Below the pieces are notes generated by a model. It was not told where the DNA came from. It worked only from the letters and a program-made list of their open reading frames with translations, and did no database searches. Both the position numbers and the translations under genes were made by a program. Source: Cadophora sp. MPI-SDFR-AT-0126 (taxonomy: Eukaryota; Ascomycota; Leotiomycetes; Helotiales; Ploettnerulaceae). From it: a stretch of 64,000 nt of DNA. Below are positions 12,901 to 24,899 of this stretch, in pieces. Within the stretch, counting starts at the first letter, position 1; every line of letters begins with the position of its first letter. The stretch lies in contig JAGMVK010000002.1 of NCBI GenBank assembly GCA_020747065.1, positions 1,674,001 to 1,738,000 on the forward strand, in the 5' to 3' direction.

Positions 12901-15200
12901 CCTTCGAGGAATAGCAACTCGTATTCCTTATACGCTATTGGTATTTGCTTTAGCGCGGAGGCCTGGGTAGGGTCCTTAGTAGTCAGGAGAGTGGTACATA
13001 GCTCTTCCTACTTCAGGGTATCCGTACCCTAGTTGAGTACTATACGGTCGCTTCCGCACTAATAATAATCTAAAGTAATTCGCTCTTTCCACTAGTTTAT
13101 AGTAGGGTTATATAGCAATAACTATGACATACTGAGTACTAGCTTGTAAATCCCTAAATTAGTGATATCGAACTTAATATCTTTAGTGTATCCTTGTAAT
13201 ATTTTTATGGTCAGTTAAGTAGTCTAAAGAATTACTTATCTATTTAATAATCCAATAGCGTCCCTATCTAATGCGAATAAGTAATATAGGCGTCGCTTCC
13301 TGACTAGCTTAAACCTATAGTCTAGGACTATCTATTAATCTATGAAATTACTTATTACTTTAGAGTCTACTATAGCTCTAAGCGTTTATCCGTTAATATA
13401 GATAGTTAAGAAGAGTTACTATCCTCTTTCTGTTATATATAATTCTCTATCGTATAAGGTTCTAGGCTCTTTACAAATACTCGTTAGTAGCTTATTGTCG
13501 ACGAGGTCTCCTAGTTTTTTAAAGGCTCGGGTGCTGTTAGTAGTTCCCTGATAGAGAGAGGCAGCTCTTCGTTGTTAAAGAAAATCAGTCCCTTACGTTG
13601 TAGCTAATAGTTCCTATTAATCTTATTAGAGTAGTAAACAGTGTATATGTAATTCCAATAGAACGATTATATAAGTTCTGCGTGCTAAGGGTGATTAATC
13701 TCTGTTACGTCTCTAGCTTTCTAAAGCTTATATATCTCTCCTTTATATCCGTTTTACTCTTTCCTGCAGATCGCGAGCTTAGCTTATAGCTAGGGCATAA
13801 ATTCCATATTTTGCGTGAATACCTTAATATATTATTAGCTTTAGTGGACCGCAGCGTTAGTTTCGGCGCGACCTTTCTTATATCCACGAATAATAGTGTG
13901 GATTTGTATTATATACTCCGTATACATGTCTTTTTTAGTCTTCTAATACTGGATAACTTTTTCCACTTCTTACTGTACGGGGTACTATTCTTCGACTACT
14001 TTGTAGTCTCGGTTATAGAGAGCGTCTACCTCTATACTAGCTTCCCAGACTAGTTTTGCTTTGCTAGCTATATCGCAAATAAGGCGGTCTTCTAGTGATA
14101 TTTCCGATACTTCGAATAGGGATACCTTATCTAAGTCCTCGCTCTTGCTCTTCTCTTTTACCTTACCCTTATTAAGCCGGAGCGCTTAAGTTACTTAGAC
14201 TAATTCTTCTGCCGCGTCTTCCTATACCTATATAATATGCAGTATTATTAGTCTGTTATAGCTCCCTTAGCCTTAGATAGTAGCGTTTAGTTATTTTCCT
14301 AGCGGATATTCTTAGAGTTGTTTCCCTTCGCTCTTATAGTTCCGGGCTATATAACTTAGTTTTCTGTAGTTAAAATAAGTCCGATCTTACAGGTATTTAC
14401 TTTACTACTGTAGCGATAATTCTTTTCTGTAAGTAGCGTCGAGTTCTATAGGGTCCCTATAGCTCTATCTACGCGAGTTATTATTTCCCCTATATCCGCC
14501 TTCTCCTATTCGTTGATAATTCAGGTTATACTTCCCTTTTTTTTCTATACTACGCTTATACTAATTGTTATCGATTTTGCACGCAGCCTTTATAAGTTAC
14601 TTAAGGTTATTAATAATGCTGCTATATTAGAGAAGCTTATTCTTAATGAAGTCCTTGAGCCCCTTTTAGTAAGCGTAGTTAAGTGCCTTATTACTCTATT
14701 TTATATAGGTAGAATAGTATTAGAAGTCCCGAGTATACGCAGTAGCTAACCCCTTCTATCTAAGGGATTCTATAGCTCTTTTTACCTCCCTCCTCTTATC
14801 TATTACCCCGAAGTTCGCCTTGATTTCTATAACGAATCCTTCCTAGGTGCTAAAGATTTTAATAGTAGTATCTTCAGCTTTTCGTTTATTAATAACGCTA
14901 TCCTTATTACTTTATAAGAGGTAGTCTTCTAAAAACCCCTTAATCTAATTCATAGCCTTTCCTTTAAGAAGAGTCACAGCCTATAGGACCTGTTCTATCT
15001 CGGACCTAAACCGTTCTCTATTAAACTTAATATAGAGCCGAAGTTATAAGAGAAACCCGTAGAGGTAGTTTCTTTCGCTATTGAAGGGTTCGATGCTCTT
15101 ATACTTAAGGTTCTTATCGATTTCTCTAATAAGCGCTGTTAGTTTCGCTGGGTTAGTCCCCTTAGTTCCTAAGAACGATGGTAGGGTACTTATAGTACTT
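10000..15200 (-). pseudogene. E1 gag-pol remnant
   Basis: On the minus strand, gag lies near 15,200-14,300 and ends in a nucleocapsid knuckle near 14,340-14,400 whose Cys residues have become Tyr. Reverse transcriptase follows at about 12,900-12,100. It has the stretch LNIKGAYNLIRIKKGKE, then FGLTN, and a YLDN box at 12,363-12,374 (YLDD before RIP). RNase H and integrase should follow toward 10,100, where the sequence is still fairly GC-rich. Scattered TAA/TAG at Trp, Gln and Arg sites make it non-functional. The plus-strand open frames at 13,811-14,053, 14,513-14,749 and 15,081-15,275 are antisense shadows of this region. Confidence 0.75.
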
Positions 15201-15270
15201 CCTGTAACTAAGGGTGGAGATATTCTTAATCTGACGTGTGCGCCGGTACCCGTTGGTGCGGTGCTTAAAG

Positions 15271-15639
15271 TGTAATATACAATCGAGCTAGTGTTACTTA
15301 AGAGTGCGAAGGATTAGTGGATTAATAGATAGGAACGCTATTACTGATTAAGTCGATAATTGTTGCAAGTTACTAAGTATATATAACGATACTGTATTTA
15401 AGTTAAGCACGAGGCTTTTATTTATTATAGGAAATATTATCTAGTTATATAGAACTCCCGCACTAGAGGATTGTTCTAGATTATAGCGATCTAGGATAAC
15501 CGTTCGCACTAGATTATAGCGATCTTATGCGATCTAATATTACGTGATCTATAGCTTCTCTATGCGTTGTCCAGCCTACTTAGGTAGCCGCGGCCGAGCC
15601 TCAGGGCTATATCACCTGTTTCAGCAGTTAGCTATAACA
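15271..15639 (-). repeat. E1 5' LTR (right copy)
   Basis: 369 bp partner of 9,022-9,390. In sense orientation it starts TGTTATAGCTAAC and ends GTATATTACA. It is followed by ATATA. Confidence 0.9.
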
Positions 15640-15644
15640 ATATA

Positions 15645-18600
15645 AAGACTAATAAATTCTAAGTATAGCTAGTAGAGGCTAAAGCTTATTCTACTACTTC
15701 TTAAAAGTAATTATATAATATAAGAGCTAAACTTTAAGATAGAATTAAAGTATACGCCTTCTATAGAAGAGTAAAGTTCCCTAAAGATATAACTAAAGGT
15801 ATTTAGTTTACTAAGGCTTAAGGGAATACTTACCTTTTAAGTATAGTAAATATTAATAACTTAAAGGAAACTTATAAAATACCTATAGAAATCCTTAAAT
15901 AAAATATAAAAAAGGCTAGCTTTATTAAGCCTTTAATTACCCTTAAGACTTTAGTACTACTATTATTAATTTATAAGGCTAAAAAGGAATTAGTACCTAC
16001 TCTAGTTCTTCCTTTAATAGCACTAAGACTAAGTATTTAGGGACTAAACTTAAGAAATCCTTATATATATAATACCTTATTTTAAAATAATTATAAGTAT
16101 AAGAGAGTACTAGATAAGTTACTAAACTAGATAGAGATCCCTGAAAATCTTATCTTAGGAGAGTTAATAATACTAATCGACCTACTTAAAATAGTTAAAG
16201 CCTCTACTAGGGCTATTAATTAAATAATATAATAATATAGAAAAGAAGCTCTATAAGTAAAAGAAGTAAGAGTTTAATTACTAGAAGTTTTAATGAAGTT
16301 AAATAATATTCTTTAGTAAAGACTAATACTTTAGCTCTTACCTATTATTATTAATAAATATAAAGAAGAAAATACTAAGCTATAGAGTAATAACTTAGAT
16401 AATAATACTATATTCTTAGAAAAATTCCCTTATAATTCATTTACCCTAAATATAGGTATATATCGCTATACGCTACCTTAGAAATAGTTCTATAAATATA
16501 GGGAAGTTAAATTAAGGCAGTATAACTTTATACTAAAACTTAGAAGCTATTAGCAAAGTTAGTAGGCTTAAACTACTTAATTAGTAGAGGCGCTAGTCTT
16601 ATATTTAGCACTCTTCTTACTAATCAGCTTGATTCCTTTACTTAGAATCCCTCTACTTACCCTTTTTATAGGCTTAGAGCGATCTTTCTTATAATACTAG
16701 TAATACTATTATATATATAGTAATATTAATTCTTTAGTAAGTGTATTTATTAGTAAGGTATTTAGTGTTAACTCTATTAAAACTAATCTTAATAAAATAT
16801 AATTATATTACTCCCTAAAGCTAGTAGTAATAATACCTAAAAGAATAATAATTAGTAATATTTAAGCTACTCTAAATACTAGAACTAAAGTTAATTATAT
16901 AATACTAAAGGCGGTAGTAAAGCTTAAGCTAGCTATTACTAATAGTTATAATATAGTTTTAAAAATAATTACTAGTACTAGGTCTTAATTTCTTAGATTT
17001 ACTAATAATATTTCTGTAATAATCAAAAATTATATTATTTATATAAGGTTTTATATTATAAATACTTCTAGAATTAAAATTATTCTAGGATTTCTATTCT
17101 TTTAAAAGACTAAGCTAACTTTTTATTACCTCTCTAACTATAATAGTAGGAATATCCTTACTAATTTATAGAATTCTTACTCTTATCTTATTACTACTAT
17201 TAAAATAAATAATACTATAAAGGAAGCTAAAGATACTAAAGTACTAAAGAAATAGTAAATAATTAGAATAGTCTATTAAAATAAAGATAATAATTATAAT
17301 TCCTAAGATAAATTTTTAGGAAATAAATAATTAACTATAAATAAAGTATAGTAATTAAAGTAATAGAATACTTTATATTTATAATAATCCCTATACTTAA
17401 GAGTAAGCTTAATAAAGGGGGAAATAATACTTAGATTTTTAATTTCAGTCTTAACTCCTTTAAACTAATTACTATAATACCTTTAATTTCCGAGATAGAA
17501 CTTATAATAATTATTAAATTTATTAAGAGAGAGTTTTATATTCTAGAATTAACCCTTTAAAATTTCGCCTTAGGGACTATTATTAAGAAAGCTTTATTAG
17601 ACTCTTCCTTAGTTATTAACCCTGAATTAATATTCTAGTTCACTATAAGTTATAATAAGCTTAACGTAAAATACTTTTACTATAAGAGGCCTTAGTAATT
17701 ATATACTATTTAAATTAATATAATATATAAATTAAAGGTAAAAAAAGTATAATTAATTAATAAAGCAGACTAAATAGGAAAAGCCCCTAATAGGAAAAAT
17801 AACTAGTATAAGAGATTCTAAGTAAGAGATACTTAGTAAGATTAATATAGAAGATTTTAGTATCTTTTATTACTTTAATTCTTAAACTTATCTTAAGGTT
17901 TAAGACTTACTTTAGAAAAGTTAGTAAAGCTTAATATTAGTAATATACTATAGCTTAAGGAGAGAGCTTTCTTTAATAAAATAATACTAAACTAAGAGAA
18001 AGCTATAGTATTTAAGTAACTTAAGTACAGATAGTTTTATAAAGATATTTCTTTATTAGTAATTATTAAGATAATATCTTATAAAGTGTAGTAAGCTCCT
18101 AATTTTTCGCTACTTAAAGTATTAGTACCTAAAATTATAAAAATAGTATAAGAGTAATTAAATAAAGGAGTACTTAAACTCTCTAAGGGACTTTACTAAA
18201 ACACTTAGTTTCTTATTAAGAAAAAGGAGCCCGGAAAATACAGGCTTATTAACTTAGTAATTATACTAAACGTAATAACTTAAAGAGATATAAACTTACC
18301 TCTATTAATAGATAAGTTCTTTAAGGAATTTATAGGCTACTAAATAGCTAGCCTTATGAACTTCTATTCCGGTTATAATTAGTAAATACTTTACTAATTA
18401 AACTAAGATATAATAGTATTTTACGTGCTATATATAGAGCTAATCAGAAATACTATCTTACCTCAAGGGTATACTAACTTAGTTACTTAATTTATACGAA
18501 TAATATTAAGAATCTTAAAAGATATTATATTAACTATTACTATACTATTTCTTAATAATATAAGTATTAAAGGCCCCTATATAGACTATAATTAAGCCAC

Positions 18601-21263
18601 TACTTTTCTAGGAATTTACTAATTTATAATAGAGTATATCACTAACCTTAATAAAACTCTAGAAAGACTTGAAAGAGCTAGAGTAATTATTAAAATTAAA
18701 TTATAGTTCTGCCTTAATAGGCTAGATATTATAGATTACACTTGTAATTTAGGGGGTAAAGAATTATTAGCAGTATACCTTATTAAAATACAGAATTAGA
18801 AAGAGCTAAAATACCTCTCTAATATTAAGGGATTTCTTAGGCTTATTATATATTTTCGAATTTAGATTAAAGATTTCTGATTTATTACTAAACCCCTTTA
18901 TAACTTTTTAAGAAAAGGGGTCCCTTTTCTATTTAAACTAGATAGACTTATAAATAAAGCTATAAAAATACTTTAAAATACTCTTTATATATTTCTTATA
19001 CTTTATAGGATTAACTATAGCGAAGGTACTAGAGAAATCGTAATAGCTATTAATTTTAGTAGATTTAGATAAGGAGGTTACCTAGGCTAGAGAGATCTTA
19101 ATAGTAGATAAGTACGCCTTATATAGTACAAGAGTAGATACTAGAATAAAGCTAAATGTAATTACGATACTATAAAGAGAAAGTATAAAGAAGTGCTTTA
19201 TATTCTAAAGAAGCTAAAGATTTAGCTTATAGGAGTGTATTTTATTCTAAAGATAAACGCTAATACTCTAGTAATATAACTTAATAGCGCTATTAATAAT
19301 TACTCCAGAGCTATACTTATAAGATAACTTACTTAGATAAGGCTCTTTAATTTCGAAGTTTAATATATTAAAGATTCTATATATATTATTACAAATACTC
19401 TTTCTAAGAGGCCTAGATACTTAAATAATACGAATTATAATAATAATACTTTTAATAATAATAAAGATTAAATTCTTTTAGAGCTTAGAGCTTATAAGAT
19501 TTGCCTTATAGAGCTTAATTAAGTAGAGGAGGTGGTTAAAATAGACCCGGAATTAATAAGATAAAACACTATCTTTTAAGATATAAGAGTATAAGTATAA
19601 TAGCTTAGAAAAGGTAAAGAGCTTATAGAAAGCTTTAGTAACGCTTTTAATATAAAATTAAATACTAAATACAAGTTTCTAGTTTCTTCTTCTAAGTACT
19701 CTAACTACTTTATATAAATCGCCTTATATTTAATAATACTTAAAACTCTAAAAGAAATAGATTAAAAGACCTTTTATATCTTTAAAAAAAAAGCTCTAAA
19801 TTTTAGAGTATATAGCTGGAAAATCTAGAAACTACTAATAAAAGAAGTCTTTATTAGGCTTATAGTTAATACTAATTAAGATAAAGCACGGATTCTTCGA
19901 AGTTATTATAATAACTCTAGTTATAAAGGAAGGGAAAGCACTTATTACTGTATTTTTATATACTACTTTTAGAAGGAGTATTATAAAGATACTATGAATT
20001 TCATTTAAACTTACCCGGAATACTAATTAAGATTACTAAAATAGTAAAAAGAATCTCTTTTTTTTATAGCTTCTAACGACTTAATAAAGAAGTAGGCCTT
20101 AAATATTCCTTATATAATTAAATAATAAGGAAAGTAATATTTAATTATTACTAAGGATAATATAAGTAATTAGGTTAAGGTATAGGTTCTTATATATAAG
20201 ATAGCAGTAGCTATAATTACTTTTATTTAAAAAGATATTATTTACTACTATAGCTTATTCTAAAGATTAGTAGTTAATAAAAGTAAAGAGAATATAAGAG
20301 AAGTAATTTAGTTCTTAAATAGAATAGAGATATAGTATATATAAGTATTAGCTTATAACTTAAGAGCGAATAATATAGCTAAACAAGATTACGAACTAAT
20401 TAAAAATACTCTCTCTAAGATAGGAAATCAGTGGATTAAGAACTTCCTAGTAGTATTATTTATAGATTAAATAATAGTACACGGACTTATAAGCTTTATA
20501 CCCTTTTATATAGTTTATAGTAAAGAACTTATTCTCCTTATAGAAATTTAATACTTTACTTAGAAAACCTTATTTATAAAAGAAGTTACTAATTAATTAA
20601 AGTTATTATAATTTAGGGCAATTTAGTTTCAGATATAATAAGAAAATATTAACGAAGTAATACTATATAAAAGCTACTATAAATAAGAGAATCGAGATAC
20701 TTTTAATAATAAGTATAATATTTAATAAAGATTATTTTAAGTTAAAGATATAGTTCTTTAATATAATTTAGTAAGAGAAATTAATAAGTTAATATAAAAA
20801 GCTTTAGATTTCCGGTAGTTAAGGCTATATAAGATAATATAAGCTAATACTAAAAAGGGTTATTATAGATTTAAAGAGCTAAGACCTAATAGCTTCTAGC
20901 TCTAATTAATCTTTACTAGAAGTATACTAAAACTATTTCATATATAAAAGAAGTTTATTTATAGCACTAAAGATACTAAATCTATCACTTATCTTAATAA
21001 CTAAAAGAGAGAGATTAATACTAAATTAGGCCTGGAAAACTCCTACTAATAATACTTTAGTAATAATAATAGTAATTCTAGTATAAATACTTTTAATATA
21101 CTTACTATTTAAGTCAGATGAAATAATAGAATTATTATTAGAATCCTAGAGATCTTATAAAGCTAATAAGACTAATATAAGATAGTCTTAATATAGTTAA
21201 TCTCAGAATAGTACCTCTAATAGTAACGATACTAACTTTTTAAAATAGGGAAATAACTCCTAG
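15645..21263 (+). pseudogene. O pol remnant (RT, RNase H, integrase)
   Basis: This continues O after the E1 insertion. The plus strand shows a Gypsy polyprotein of the large fungal clade. Near 18,150-18,300 it reads KKKEPGKYRLIN. An FLNNISIKGP stretch at about 18,548-18,577 is the RIP form of the FLDDI catalytic box. RNase H starts near 19,040 and runs to about 19,330, and integrase-like sequence continues to about 20,800. Dense stops (TAA/TAG) interrupt the frame. The polyprotein end is close to 21,250, where element B begins. Confidence 0.75.
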
Positions 21264-21447
21264 TGTAGTGGGGTCGAAGGCCTACTACAAGGGTTTTTGT
21301 TTTTCCGTTCCAGCTGTAAATAAATAGGTTAGCGCTACTAAACTAGTAATTATTATCTTCTTCCTTTTACTTCCATTACCTAATTAGTCTACGCGCGAGT
21401 TATTCCCTTATTTACTATATACTTAACAGCACTACTCTACTCCTTTA
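21264..21447 (+). repeat. B 5' LTR
   Basis: About 184 bp, matched to 32,953-33,136. Shared landmarks are GCGCTACTA, AGTAATTATTATCTTC, TAGTCTACGCGC and CTACTCTACTCC. The borders were chosen at TG...CA-type ends and could be off by a few bases. Confidence 0.75.
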
Positions 21448-22149
21448 TATTAGTAACTTATATAAGGAATAAGAAAGTAATATAAGCGTAAAACCGAGTG
21501 TAGGTTAACTTAGGTAGGAAGTAAGAGATTGAATTTCATTAACGATTAGTAAAGTGCCTTAAGAATATTAAAATATAGTAGAGTAATTTAGGAAAAAGGG
21601 GCTTTATAGAGCTTTAAGGAACTTATAATATAAAGCTAAGGTTAATAGTAGATAAATTATACCTTAGTAAGGTATTAAGATATAGCTAAGATAAGAGAAA
21701 TTAAGTAAAAAAGAAAACTATAATTACTAAGGAAACGTGGTAAAGTAATAGGACTAAGTAAGCCTAATCACTTACTAAAGAGTAAATAAATATAAAGAGG
21801 AGATAAGTTAAGAAAGAGTATAAGGAAAAAGAGTTAAAGAAAAAGGAATTATAGGTAAGTATAGTAATAAATAAGGTAAGTATTAAAGTATTAGAATTAA
21901 AGATTATAAGGGGCGCTTATATTACTTTAATACTCTTAACGCTTCTACTACTAATACTAATAAATCGCGCCTTACTACACTTAATAAGTAGCTACTACTA
22001 TTAAAGACTCGAGTTATTTTTAGATCTTACTAAAGCTAATTTATTCCTAGAAAAAGATCTTTTAAAAAGCTTTTAATTAATACTAAATACAGAAAGTAGT
22101 GAAGAAATGGAATAGTATCCTCTTACTTAGTAAAGGGGGTAAATCGATT

Positions 22150-23250
22150 TTACTATTATTATTATAAAGATAGCTGATCTAAAGTATATAGTTCTAATAC
22201 TTATACTTAGAATTCCAGGGACTTTATACTTTAATAGAGTTAATATTACTGAATTTTTTAAGTAGTATTTAGATTAGTGCAAAGATATATAATTAAAAAT
22301 AAAAAATAAGGTAAAGTAATTTCCGCAGTACTATAAGTTATCTATTAAGTAATATATTAAAATACTAATTACTTAAGCTTATCTAAATTAGAAGTATTTA
22401 GTTAAAGAACTTTAAGAAAAGTATAAGGATTAAGATACCTTTTAATAAATAAATTCCCGATCCTTCTTAGAGGCTTTAAAATCGAAACTGCGAATAAGCG
22501 AGAAAGATATTTAAAAGTTTATTTAATAGTATATAGTAATCTTAGTTACTCTTATAAATAAAGGGTAACTTAAGGGCTATACTAAAAGTATCTAATTCTT
22601 AAATAATCTCCCGGAAGATATTTATAGAAAGGTAATTTAAAAAAATAAAGTTAATACTAATAAGCTAAATACTATTATATTTAATAAATTTACAAAAATA
22701 ATTACTAATATCTATACTATAAATAAGATAATTTAAGAGTTCTTTAATAGCTATAAAAAAAAGGAGAACTTAAGTAAATTAGTAAATACTTTAAATTAAA
22801 TAATTATTTTATAAAAAGGTAAAGATTACTTAATAGCTCTAGTAATTATACTAAGTTTAATCTCTACTAAAGCTATTAGAAAAATAACTTAAGCTCTTAA
22901 TACACTTATACTTACTATAAAAGCTACGCTTTCTAGAATTAATCTAAAGGCGTACTCAGGATTTAGTTTACCTAGCAAGGGAAACTATATTAAGGCGTAC
23001 CCGACTAGGCCTTTAAATTAGATCAATCTATTAAAGCTATTCTAAGCTATATACATAGAATAGTAATATAATATAGCACTAATTACAGTTAGGACTATAG
23101 AAATGTATAATAATCGCTCTATATACTACTTCTATTATATAGAAAATAGCTACTACTAAAGAGAGTACTCTAACTTTATATTAGATATAAAGAAGGGATT
23201 AGTACATAAAGTTCAAGGAAGAATACATTAGGAAAAGAGAGAAGATAGGA
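22150..23250 (+). pseudogene. B gag remnant
   Basis: The plus-strand frame around 22,195-22,480 gives LRIPGTLYFN followed by NITEFF and later INSRSFLEALKSKL, which resembles the capsid N-terminal part of fungal Gypsy elements (P-F-G-YFNG-N-TEFL). Stops fall at Gln/Trp sites. The exact ends are not resolvable. Confidence 0.55.
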
Positions 23251-24899
23251 GTAATTCCGTGCGAGTAAAGTAAGGAGTCCCTAAAAGAGAAATTATATAG
23301 TAATAGTGGAAAGCTTCAAAGCAAGGAGCCTTAAGTAAACTAGTTAGATAAGGAGTAGTATACTAACTAGCTATAATTATAGAAAACATTAATAGGATAA
23401 TAATAGAAGTAGTCCTATAGAATAAATCAGATAAAGAGAAAAGAAAAGCAGATTAAGGTATAGTAAGAGTAGTAAGTGTAAAAAGCAAGAAATTAAAAGC
23501 GAAGGGAAATAATAAGTAAGTAAACCTAAGAAAGATTCTAAAAGAGCGTATAGAGAAGGAAAAGGATTTAGTAATCCCTAAAGTACCTTACTTAGGAAGT
23601 TAAAAGGTCCGGGATTAAGTAAAGGAGGCTTTTAGAGATAAGGTATAGTAAGGGAAGGTAATAAAGAAGATAGAAATTAATAAGAAGTAAATAGAAAAGC
23701 TAAGGAAGGTCGGACTTTAAGTAAGTAAGAAAATTAAGAAGTTTATAGACTTATTTAAGAAGAAGGCGTATCTAATAGACTTATTAGATAAGCTCTTAAA
23801 TAACGAATTAAAAGGGATAATTAGGAAAGAGCTACTAGTATATTTAGATGTACTATAAAAGCTATTATTTAAAAATATAGTTATAATTAGAGAGTAAGCC
23901 GGAGAACTTAAAATAAAGGTAAATAGAGTAGCTAAGGATATTAGTGTAGAGTTAGTTAGGATAATAAATAGCTTAAAGGATCTTATACTACTAGTAGTTC
24001 AAAGCCCTAAGATTAAGGTTTAAATAAGCTTAATAGTTATAATAGCTCTAATTAATTATAGATTAAAGCTTAATATTATCCTATTATCTATAGCTATAAG
24101 TACAGGATTACTAGTATACTTTAACCTTAACTTAAGGATAATTAAATATTTAAGAAAGCGTAAAAAGTTCAGGGGACTATATAAGAATATAATTATAGAA
24201 ATAGGGAGTATTATAATTACTAGGAATTTCTTTATATTAGAAAAGGCTAAGAATAATATAATCCTTAAGTAGCTCTTTATTATTAGTAGCTTAATATTAT
24301 TCTCCTATAGTAGAAGTAGCTAATTCACTATTATAATTAACGATAAGTAAATAAAGCAGGTTATAGTTAAAGTAGCTAATTTAATTAAGGTAAGGTTTAA
24401 GTCAGAAATCTTTTTAAGAAAAGAGTAGCTAGGGGCGTATTAGTAAGTATTTCTAGTAAATCCTTTACTAAAGGAGGAAACTAGATAGCTATAGTGTTTA
24501 ATCGGATTTAAATAGTAAGAGCTAGGGTTTTCTTAGCGTTAGTGTTTAGTGAAGGGGATAGTGTAATTATATCTAGGAAAATAGATTTAATTTCTTTAAT
24601 TTAGGTGAAGCGGCTTTTTCTTACTATTAGTATTTAAGAAGTATATAAAAGGAAAGTAAATAAAGTTATCTTTATTTAAGAGGGTATTTCTAATAAATTA
24701 AAGCCTAAAGGAAAGCTATATTAGAAGTAGATAAGACTAATATAGGAAAAACAGTAGGGTCCTCTTAAGCTACTACACGAGTTTAATAAGTAGATTACTC
24801 TTAAGTTCTTAAAGCTACTTAGAGGATAGAGATTAATACTAGAAAAGCTAGAAAAGATAATTTTTAGGAAAGAGTTATAGTCTTAGAAAAAAGAGCTCT

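Larger units (their letters stand above)
9022..15639 (-). mobile_element. Element E1: chromovirus-type Gypsy retrotransposon, relatively young
   Basis: Both LTRs are exactly 369 bp (9,022-9,390 and 15,271-15,639) and the flanks carry the direct repeat ATATA. Total length is 6,618 bp. RT, RNase H and zinc-knuckle remnants read on the minus strand, so the 5' LTR is the right one. It keeps many CG dinucleotides and far fewer stops than O, which it interrupts, so it was inserted later. It is related to E2 and E4: its LTR end and leader resemble sequence at 37,940-38,040 and 50,460-50,560. Confidence 0.9.

Noticed and set aside
13705..15275. Several open frames of 60-80 codons (13,705-13,887 minus; 13,811-14,053, 14,513-14,749 and 15,081-15,275 plus) taken as genes
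   Set aside because: They lie within E1 gag-pol. Those on the plus strand are antisense shadows; one is similar to the minus-strand frame 51,711-52,073 only because E1 and E4 are homologous.
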